A stretch of 5,752 nt of DNA from an uncultured Bacteroidota bacterium (GTDB taxonomy: Bacteria > Bacteroidota > Bacteroidia > Chitinophagales > Chitinophagaceae). Below the pieces are notes generated by a model. It saw nothing but the letters and a program-made list of their open reading frames with translations. It was not told the DNA's origin and did no database searches. The translations under genes and the position numbers were made by a program. Location of the stretch: NCBI GenBank assembly GCA_903933765.1, contig CAIZLI010000245.1, forward strand, positions 1 to 5,752. The letters run 5' to 3'. Shown piece after piece: positions 1 to 5,752 of the stretch; positions within the stretch are counted from its first letter, which is position 1, and every line of letters begins with the position of its first letter.

Positions 1-149
1 AATCGGAGGCAAAACCTTATTCGGGAATTTGGTTCTGGACAACCTTCCAATCCGAGGCTGACTGGAAGGTATATTTCACGAAATTCAAATCGGAAGCGAA
101 TCTAAAAGTTTACTTCACTAAATTCAAGAGTGAAGCTGGGATGAAATAG
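1..149 (+). CDS. 3' end of a septoil-knot / DUF6150-like repeat protein (5' end outside window)
   Basis: The frame whose codons begin at position 3 is open from the window edge to a TAG at 147-149, giving the last 48 residues of a plus-strand gene. These residues contain four SEA motifs. The two central units are 13 residues each, SEADWKVYFTKFK and SEANLKVYFTKFK, and the protein ends SEAGMK. An earlier unit carries GIWFWTTFQ. This short alternating-strand repeat ending soon after SEAG is what I remember of the small (about 100 residue) DUF6150 proteins, also named 7(1) septoil knot proteins for their predicted knotted fold. Their function is not known to me. No signal peptide can be judged because the start is missing. 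The gene converges on the NTPase gene with 50 bases between the two stop codons, so it is not in the same operon. The reading frame is secure; the family assignment is from memory of the repeat pattern. Confidence 0.75.
   Translation, partial: SEAKPYSGIWFWTTFQSEADWKVYFTKFKSEANLKVYFTKFKSEAGMK
51..128 (+). repeat. Two tandem 39-base coding repeats in the septoil-knot-like gene
   Basis: Positions 51-89 and 90-128 are consecutive 13-codon units that encode nearly the same peptide (SEA[D/N][W/L]KVYFTKFK). Codons differ at several third positions, so the repeat is conserved at protein level rather than freshly duplicated. A further partial unit starts at 129 and ends at the stop codon. Confidence 0.7.
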
Positions 150-165
150 TCAAAAGGGATAGTAG

Positions 166-189
166 ATTTGTTTATCACTATGAACAAAT
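166..189. terminator. Weak AT-rich inverted repeat between convergent genes, possible bidirectional terminator
   Basis: ATTTGTT at 166-172 is the exact reverse complement of AACAAAT at 183-189, with a 10-base spacer that could add an A-T pair at 174/181. It lies in the 50-base gap between two convergent stop codons, where a shared terminator is expected. The stem is short, nearly all A-T, and lacks a GC-rich core or a clean downstream T run, so it is a weak candidate only. Confidence 0.25.
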
Positions 190-199
190 AATTTAAAAT

Positions 200-2755
200 T
201 TAGTTGAACGTTTTTTTCCATAATAATTTTATTGTTTTATCTCTAGAATTATTAAGCCATTCATCCATTTTTTCATTAAAGGCATAAGGAATATTTTCTG
301 ATTTTACTTCATTTGCCCATATAGGTATCAATGCAAGTAATATCTTGTCTTCGGTACGTTCCCCCATTTTAGATAATGAAGGTGTACGTTCGAGATGAGT
401 AGCAATTTTTTCCTTATTTATAGGGCACATCAAGGTATTTCGCTGGGACATATATCGACGACCTGGTTCTAGATATCTGTTTATTGCATAACTGAAAAAT
501 GTTTCTAATTTTTCACCATCTAAATCTTCTGTAACTAAAATCTTCTGTAAATAATAATAGCTTTTTGAAATTGATTCACCATTACCACATGTTTCAAAAT
601 TAACTGATCGCCACTCCTCACTTTCAGCAAGTGTAAATAATTGTATTCGTCGTTCTAATGCTAATCGATTATGTTTTTTTCTTGTGTGAAGCAAAAAACT
701 TTCATAAAGATGCTCTGTTGTATATTGCATCGCATATTCTAAAATATTTCCATCAAATGCCCTATCTCCGTTTGGTAATTTCCAGTTTACTGACCAATCG
801 CATATGTGTTCTGAACAGTTTTCTACATCCAAAGGATAATTTCGTTTTAAGTATTCACGCAATGACTCATGAAATAACTGATAATCTTCAACAGAATTAG
901 TCAAAGGATTCTCAAACAAAAATTCCATACAAGCATACAGAAGGTGGTTTCTTACATAAGAAGTATCTACCTGAAGCCAACTTGCCATTAATTCCAGTGA
1001 GACAAAATCTTTCGCCGCAGATAGAAAAATCAAAAAACCTATTGAACCTGGTAATTCCTTCTCGAGTCTTAATAAAGCTGTTTGATATAACTCCTCCATT
1101 CCACGTGGCAAAAATTCACTCTGATTTAATATGTAGATTTTTTGCTCCAAGCCCTGGCATAGTAATTTTAAATACAGGGGGTTACCCTCGCTTATACTAA
1201 TTACATCTTCAATATATTGTTGAGTGATTTCGTATTTACTCACATGCTCCATTAGTACAGCACGTATATCTTCTTTTGACAATCCACCTAAATCAAATTG
1301 TTTTCGCTGTTCTCTATGCAATTGTTCGTAAAATGTAAATCGTAATTCCTGTTGAGGTCTAGCACCATAAATAAATTTTATCTTTGCAGGTATTATTCTT
1401 GGAAGGAGGCTAAGTAATGGATCACCTTTTTTTATCTCGTCCAAACCATCTATAATAAATATAAGTTGCTCTTCATCCTTTATTTGTTTGGCTATAAGTT
1501 GTAAACGAGATGTAAATAAAGCCTGCTTTTCACCTTCTGTTTTCCCATATTCTAATCGTAAGTTGAACAATAGATCTAGGCGTTGATTTAAGCTATCAAA
1601 AAAATGGTTGGCATTATCCGTAGCGCCGCGGCGTATAAAGTATTCAACCAAATATATTTTTGAATCTGGCCAATTGTTTCCTTCCTCCATCATATGTCTT
1701 ACTTCCAAATTGTATCTAGCAATCTGTGTGACACGAGCGAGTAAAGCACTTTTACCCACACCAGGAGGCCCCCATATGCATAGAACAGCTAGTGATTCAG
1801 ATGTTAGAAATGATGCGATATCAGATAATTCATTCTTTCGTCCCTTGAATACCTCTGTAAGCAATTCAACCTGTTGCCTAAAGGGCTCCATGTCGATGTT
1901 CCCAATCTTCTTCCATTCTTCGATTGGGATATATTGAAGTATTTCCTGCTTTAGTGTTGCATCTTTTAAATGTTCTGCAAAAGGATAATTCAGGTAATTG
2001 GCATACTTATCCTTAAGATCATTATAAAAGAAGAAAACAGCATTATTATTTTTTATCTTAAAACTAAGTAAGGGGTAAGCATCTATCTTTCGATTGCCAT
2101 CACAAATAAATGTGTGCCCAGTAAGTGCCTCCGTAGGTTCACTTATTAAAATTAACTCTTGCCCCCTTGTTTCATAACATTTGCCGTCTAGTGCATAAAT
2201 TAACATCTTTGAATTAGAAAGTGACTCTGCATCCTGAAGCATTTGCAACATTTTAGGCCAAATAGTATTAATATCCTTTATGCAGGCTTCATCCGACGGA
2301 GTTGCTCCGTGAGCGTAGCTGTTTCGGAATGAAATTAAATTGTTTTCGCCGTCAAATGCTTTTTTAATCGAGCTTTTGCCATTCAGTAATTCCTTCTCGG
2401 CGCCTGGTAGAATATGTGGAATGTTCAATTCCTGTAGAATTGCTGCTATATCGCGTGCAAATTTCCACCAAATACCTAGGCTAGGCGTTTTTAAACCTGC
2501 TGCGAGCATTACTTTTATTTTGATAAAAGCATCTTCGCTAATTGCATGGTAAGGCTCATCCATTTTAAGCCTTAGTGTATCCAAAAATGTAGCTACACTT
2601 CCAACAGTATAGATTTTACAAAACACTTCAATCAAATCTATGAGTCGATGTACTTTTCGAAAGGGCTGGTCATCACGTTCATTAATAAATGCGAAATAGG
2701 CATCTGACAAAGGTCCAGGAAGCTTTTGCGCTAAATTATCATTTAATATTTCCAT
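200..2755 (-). CDS. HEPN-like / STAND (NACHT-type) NTPase, 851 aa
   Basis: This is a cytoplasmic-looking signal-transduction ATPase with no signal peptide or membrane segment. Residues 1-175 are helical and contain FRNSYAHGATPSDE, in which R144 and H149 form the R-x4-H motif of HEPN domains, many of which are RNases. Residues about 183-262 look beta-rich (YPLLSFK, AVFFFYNDL, YLNYPF). The NTPase core follows: Walker A GPPGVGKS at 329-336, Walker B LIFIIDGLDE at 431-440 with D436 and acidic D439/E440, an arginine in FIYGARP near 460-467, and a GNPLYLKLL motif at 524-532 like the GxP signature of STAND proteins. FHESLREYL (628-636) and ILEYAMQYTTEHL (671-683) resemble segments that follow the core in NACHT proteins. 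About 210 mostly helical residues remain, with no TPR, WD or LRR array. The start is ATG at 2755, 6 bases after the LRR gene's stop and without a Shine-Dalgarno sequence, so translational coupling is likely. NTPase class is certain; RNase activity and defence role are inferred. Confidence 0.9.
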   Translation of the reverse strand: MEILNDNLAQKLPGPLSDAYFAFINERDDQPFRKVHRLIDLIEVFCKIYTVGSVATFLDTLRLKMDEPYHAISEDAFIKIKVMLAAGLKTPSLGIWWKFARDIAAILQELNIPHILPGAEKELLNGKSSIKKAFDGENNLISFRNSYAHGATPSDEACIKDINTIWPKMLQMLQDAESLSNSKMLIYALDGKCYETRGQELILISEPTEALTGHTFICDGNRKIDAYPLLSFKIKNNNAVFFFYNDLKDKYANYLNYPFAEHLKDATLKQEILQYIPIEEWKKIGNIDMEPFRQQVELLTEVFKGRKNELSDIASFLTSESLAVLCIWGPPGVGKSALLARVTQIARYNLEVRHMMEEGNNWPDSKIYLVEYFIRRGATDNANHFFDSLNQRLDLLFNLRLEYGKTEGEKQALFTSRLQLIAKQIKDEEQLIFIIDGLDEIKKGDPLLSLLPRIIPAKIKFIYGARPQQELRFTFYEQLHREQRKQFDLGGLSKEDIRAVLMEHVSKYEITQQYIEDVISISEGNPLYLKLLCQGLEQKIYILNQSEFLPRGMEELYQTALLRLEKELPGSIGFLIFLSAAKDFVSLELMASWLQVDTSYVRNHLLYACMEFLFENPLTNSVEDYQLFHESLREYLKRNYPLDVENCSEHICDWSVNWKLPNGDRAFDGNILEYAMQYTTEHLYESFLLHTRKKHNRLALERRIQLFTLAESEEWRSVNFETCGNGESISKSYYYLQKILVTEDLDGEKLETFFSYAINRYLEPGRRYMSQRNTLMCPINKEKIATHLERTPSLSKMGERTEDKILLALIPIWANEVKSENIPYAFNEKMDEWLNNSRDKTIKLLWKKTFN

Positions 2756-2761
2756 AATTAT

Positions 2762-5668
2762 TTATTTCATTTGTTGAGTAAGTTCATCTGCTTCTTCCAT
2801 ATTAATTAATTCATGTTCCTGAAGTGCCAATATAAAAAATGGTATAGCTGTCGTACTTTCTATTTCCGATTTTTCAGTGAGGTATTTCTTGAACTTTTCC
2901 AAAGCTCGCGGTTTTACAAAATCGCTTATAGCTTTATGCTCGCATAACTCCAAAAATTTCAATGCGGAAGGTTCAGAGCTAATTTTTTTTACAAAAAGAT
3001 TGCGTAAGGCATCGGCGGATTTGCCTGAAGTATCTTTTGATATAATTGCCTCTAAACAGGCGGCCAATTCATCTGGTGTTTCCTGCAGATGTAAAAGTAG
3101 TTGATACAAACTTTGCGGTTTTACAAACATCGCAGGTTCTGCGAGCATTTTTTTTGCTGTGCTGCTACTAATGCGCAGGTCCTTGATCTCATCAAGCAAA
3201 AAACTAGCATCTAAAGGGTGCTTGCTTGCCATATGTTCAGCAATGATAGCTATAGCCATATCCTTTTCGTCCTGTATAATCATTTCATCTAGTAGCCGCT
3301 GGGCTTCGCTAAATTTTTCATTTCTTGAATAATGTTTTATCAGCGCAAGTAATACCCTTTCGCGCCATTGTGGTGCTTTTTCATCAGTTGCTTTATCGAG
3401 CCAAAAAAGTACTTCTTCACGCATTTTTAGTGATGCATAAAAGACTGCAGCTGAGGGTGCAATTTGCCGCACTTCTTCAGCATGACCGTCAAGTAATTGC
3501 AATATGTTTTTTACTATTTGAAGGAAATTTTCTTTTTCTTTAGGATATAATTCAGCGAGATCTGAGTAAGCAACAATCACAGGTCCCATGACTACTTCCG
3601 TTTCGCGTACAATATCCAAATCTGCAATCGCTGAATCTAAACATTCCAGTGCTTCTTGCAAGGGTAAATTAATTACTATTGAACACCAATTTTCCCAGCT
3701 CTCAACGTTAATGTCATTAAGCACATCAGACTGGACTCCTCTTACACGCATTTGTTGCGCAATTTCTAGAAGATGAGTGTACTGGAAAGATTGATTTGTT
3801 TGGCGCAGAGCAGTAAGTAACGTTCCGATAAAACTGGTAGGATTCTTACATAATTGAATCACATTTATCCATTCCTGCATTTCATTTTCAATATGAAATA
3901 CATCTTCCCGATTACAAGCACATTGCATCAAAACCTCCGAGCAAGCTACTGGATCAATCCATGTCAACTCCCGCAACTGCAGAAGCGAAGACAAAGTATC
4001 GAAATCTCGAATATTTGGACAATCTGTTAATTTGAGAGATGAAAGACAATTGAGGGTGTGAAGTGGTTTTATAAAAACAATTTTGTAACAATACATCAAA
4101 TCCAAAGAATTCAGCGATGTCAAGTCTCTGAGTGGTAATAGGTCAGGAAGGTTCTCACAATAAGACAAATCCAACGAAATTAGAGTTTTTAACTCACTGA
4201 GTGGGGAAAGATCAGCAAGGATAGAGCAACTTGACAAATTCAAATAAGTCAGATGTCTCAACCTACTAAGAGATGAAATGTCAGTAAGATTTTCGCAATT
4301 AGACAAACCCAACGATGTCAGTGAACTCAATCCACTTAATGGTGAAAGGTCGGTAAGATTTGGGCACCCAGATAAATTAAACCAAGTCAGCGCTTTTAAC
4401 CCACTAATTGGTGAGAAATCACTAACAGTAACGCAATTAGACAAATCCAAAGAAGTCAGTGCTGTTAAATCACTTAATGGAGAAAGGTCGGTAAGAAAAA
4501 TGATTTTAGAAGATTGTTTGGCACTGCGCCATTGACCAGATAAATTTAAATAAGTGAGCGATGTCAATCCTCTGAGGGGTGAAATGTCGGTGATATGGGC
4601 ACAATTAGACAGATCCAAGGATGTTAGCACTGTCAACCCACTTAAAGGTGATAAATCTTCGAGCATTGCGCAACTATGCAAATTCAATGAAGTTAGCGAT
4701 GTTAAACCGCTTAGAGGTGAAATGTCGGTGTAAGGCCAATATTCCAAATTCAAGAAAGTTAATGAGGTCATGCAACTTAACTGCGATATATCAATAACAT
4801 TAGCACAACAAGATAAATTCAAGGAAATTAATTTGGTTAAGCCAGATAGCGGTGAAAGGTCTGTAAGATTCATACAATCAGACAAATCCAATGAGGTCAA
4901 TGCGTTCAAGCAACTTAAGGGCGATAAATCAGTGAGCATATCGCATTTATTCAAATTCAAAGAAGTCAATGACGACAAACCACTAAGCGGTGAAAGCTCT
5001 GTGAGATTAAAATTCGATATGCCATAAAATCTTTTAAGCTTTTTTAATTTAGAAAGGTGTTGAATTGAATCAAGATTACTATTATTTTGACTTAAATTTT
5101 TTAAATTTGAACAATTACTGATGTAACTATACTGTGTAGAATCTTCAAATCCATCAAGAAAGAGCGTTTGTAATTGTCTAAAGGAAGAAAGTAATGAGAT
5201 ATCTTTAAGGTTTGGACAATTATCAAGATTAAGTGTTTCTAAATCAGAGCAAGTAGCTATACATTGAATGTTTTCAATATATTCATTTTTGCAGCTTCCA
5301 AAATCAATTAAGCGTAATTCAGGGTATAAACTTCCAATATGAGATATTGACTCAGAATTGGTATTTCGAAATATACATAAATAATATGGTTGTTTATTTA
5401 TGTATATTAATGCGCCAATGTCATCAATATTTCTTAATTCAATTTCAAGCTCATTATCAAATTCTTTCAAAGATATTTTATACTCGCTACCAAACTTTAT
5501 TTTCAGAATGTCGCCATCACATGTGTCTTGGAAAAGAATCGAATCAACTAATGTTTTTTCAATACCATCTCCTTCAATTTTAATAAAATAATTATGATTA
5601 TTGGTCCACCCGTTTGAAATAAATACTTCACGGGCTTGCTCAGGATTGATAAGTGTAATATTCTTCAT
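2762..5668 (-). CDS. Leucine-rich-repeat protein with helical C-terminal half, 968 aa
   Basis: This is a likely protein- or ligand-binding partner of the adjacent NTPase. Residues 1-117 form a beta-rich domain I do not recognise. Residues 118-221 hold degenerate LRRs. Residues 222-552 hold 14 regular LRRs, nearly all 23 residues, of the form LTDLSPLSGLTSLTSL followed by N/D-L-S-x-C. A cysteine recurs at 242, 265, 288, 333, 356, 412, 435, 458, 481, 504, 527 and 550; the slots at 311 and 379 hold W and Q. A fifteenth unit (553-575) degrades. Residues 576-968 are mainly helical with TPR-like pieces (FSEAQRLLDEMI, LDASFLLDEIKDL). There is no signal peptide, LPXTG motif or membrane helix, so it is not an internalin-type surface protein. 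The ATG at 5668 is the first start after an in-frame upstream TAA and has no Shine-Dalgarno sequence. The gene leads a two-gene operon with the NTPase. LRR identity is certain; a sensor role is inferred from NLR-like context. Confidence 0.9.
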   Translation of the reverse strand: MKNITLINPEQAREVFISNGWTNNHNYFIKIEGDGIEKTLVDSILFQDTCDGDILKIKFGSEYKISLKEFDNELEIELRNIDDIGALIYINKQPYYLCIFRNTNSESISHIGSLYPELRLIDFGSCKNEYIENIQCIATCSDLETLNLDNCPNLKDISLLSSFRQLQTLFLDGFEDSTQYSYISNCSNLKNLSQNNSNLDSIQHLSKLKKLKRFYGISNFNLTELSPLSGLSSLTSLNLNKCDMLTDLSPLSCLNALTSLDLSDCMNLTDLSPLSGLTKLISLNLSCCANVIDISQLSCMTSLTFLNLEYWPYTDISPLSGLTSLTSLNLHSCAMLEDLSPLSGLTVLTSLDLSNCAHITDISPLRGLTSLTYLNLSGQWRSAKQSSKIIFLTDLSPLSDLTALTSLDLSNCVTVSDFSPISGLKALTWFNLSGCPNLTDLSPLSGLSSLTSLGLSNCENLTDISSLSRLRHLTYLNLSSCSILADLSPLSELKTLISLDLSYCENLPDLLPLRDLTSLNSLDLMYCYKIVFIKPLHTLNCLSSLKLTDCPNIRDFDTLSSLLQLRELTWIDPVACSEVLMQCACNREDVFHIENEMQEWINVIQLCKNPTSFIGTLLTALRQTNQSFQYTHLLEIAQQMRVRGVQSDVLNDINVESWENWCSIVINLPLQEALECLDSAIADLDIVRETEVVMGPVIVAYSDLAELYPKEKENFLQIVKNILQLLDGHAEEVRQIAPSAAVFYASLKMREEVLFWLDKATDEKAPQWRERVLLALIKHYSRNEKFSEAQRLLDEMIIQDEKDMAIAIIAEHMASKHPLDASFLLDEIKDLRISSSTAKKMLAEPAMFVKPQSLYQLLLHLQETPDELAACLEAIISKDTSGKSADALRNLFVKKISSEPSALKFLELCEHKAISDFVKPRALEKFKKYLTEKSEIESTTAIPFFILALQEHELINMEEADELTQQMK
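4013..5005 (-). repeat. Tandem LRR-coding array, about 69-base period
   Basis: Fourteen consecutive coding units run through this stretch, thirteen of them close to the 69-base period and one enlarged to 99 bases (4496-4594). On the plus strand each unit shows variants of GGTGAAAGGTCGGTAAGAT, then a TTAGACAAATCCAA-like segment. The DNA copies vary at many positions while the leucines, the SPL segment and the cysteine slot stay fixed, which indicates selection on the protein fold. The array is coding throughout and is not a CRISPR or an intergenic repeat. Confidence 0.9.
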
Positions 5669-5752
5669 TATATAATATACGTTTTACTCTTTAATTTTTA
5701 TCACTCGATCTCTTCAATAAATCTCTTGTTCTTTAGGTCTTTTTAATATAGA
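5669..5752 (-). other. Leader region upstream of the LRR-NTPase operon
   Basis: These 84 bases precede the LRR start codon and should contain the operon promoter or part of it, but they are cut by the window edge. The sequence is A-rich on the minus strand. I find no convincing sigma-70 pair, no Bacteroidota-type TAnnTTTG element and no purine-rich ribosome binding site. The bases just before the ATG read GTATATTATATA. A minus-strand frame enters from the edge and stops at 5714-5716; it could be the last 12 codons of an upstream gene, but it is too short to call. Confidence 0.3.

Noticed and set aside
2982..3156. Two runs of eight T (eight A on the coding strand) in the LRR gene, possible slippage or programmed frameshift sites
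   Set aside because: Both encode Lys-Lys in an intact frame (VKKIS and AKKML), AT-rich genes often have such runs, and no downstream stimulatory structure is evident.
4013..5005. Regular repeats that could suggest a CRISPR array or satellite
   Set aside because: The period is 69 bases in an unbroken reading frame and encodes LRRs; there are no unique spacers between identical repeats.
658..5591. Ten plus-strand open frames of 62-109 codons opposite the two large genes
   Set aside because: They lie wholly inside the minus-strand genes, have low-complexity translations that mirror the real frames (for example the LRR repeats read backwards), and show no domain or start signal.
2762..5668. Secreted internalin-like virulence factor
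   Set aside because: The repeat pattern is reminiscent, but there is no signal peptide, wall-sorting motif or membrane anchor, and the gene is coupled to a cytoplasmic NTPase.
5669..5713. TATAAT-like string overlapping the LRR start codon as a promoter
   Set aside because: It touches the ATG itself, which would leave no leader, and no suitably spaced -35 element precedes it.
5714..5752. Possible last 12 codons of an upstream minus-strand gene ending in TGA
   Set aside because: Too short to distinguish from chance; the other two frames close sooner, but 12 open codons carry no recognisable motif.

Overview
The window holds two large genes on the minus strand and the tail of a third gene on the plus strand. 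The DNA is AT-rich. Neither large gene has a recognisable Shine-Dalgarno sequence before its ATG. Together with the septoil-knot/DUF6150-type gene end at the left edge, this mildly favours a member of the Bacteroidota or another AT-rich lineage that uses few Shine-Dalgarno sites. I cannot fix the genus. There are no RNA genes, insertion sequences or CRISPR arrays that I can support.

Layout from left to right: (i) positions 1-149, plus strand, are the 3' end of a gene for a small protein built of 13-residue repeats with SEA/YFTKFK motifs, which I match from memory to DUF6150 / 7(1) septoil knot proteins. (ii) Positions 150-199 are a convergent intergenic gap with a weak AT-rich inverted repeat. 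(iii) Positions 200-2755, minus strand, encode an 851-residue STAND/NACHT-type NTPase with an N-terminal HEPN-like R-x4-H motif, a beta-rich linker domain, Walker A and B, a GxP motif, and a short helical C-terminus. (iv) A 6-base gap follows. (v) Positions 2762-5668, minus strand, encode a 968-residue leucine-rich-repeat protein: an N-terminal beta-rich domain, a degenerate then very regular cysteine-type LRR array, and a long helical C-terminal half. (vi) Positions 5669-5752 are the upstream leader.

Transcription of the pair runs right to left, LRR gene first and NTPase second, almost certainly as one operon. The notable reading is that the pair looks like an NLR immune receptor divided over two polypeptides. 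The LRR protein could be the sensor. The NTPase, which has no long sensor repeat array of its own, could be the oligomerising switch carrying a possible HEPN RNase effector. This is an inference from domain content and gene order. Phage defence is the most plausible role but nothing in the window proves it.
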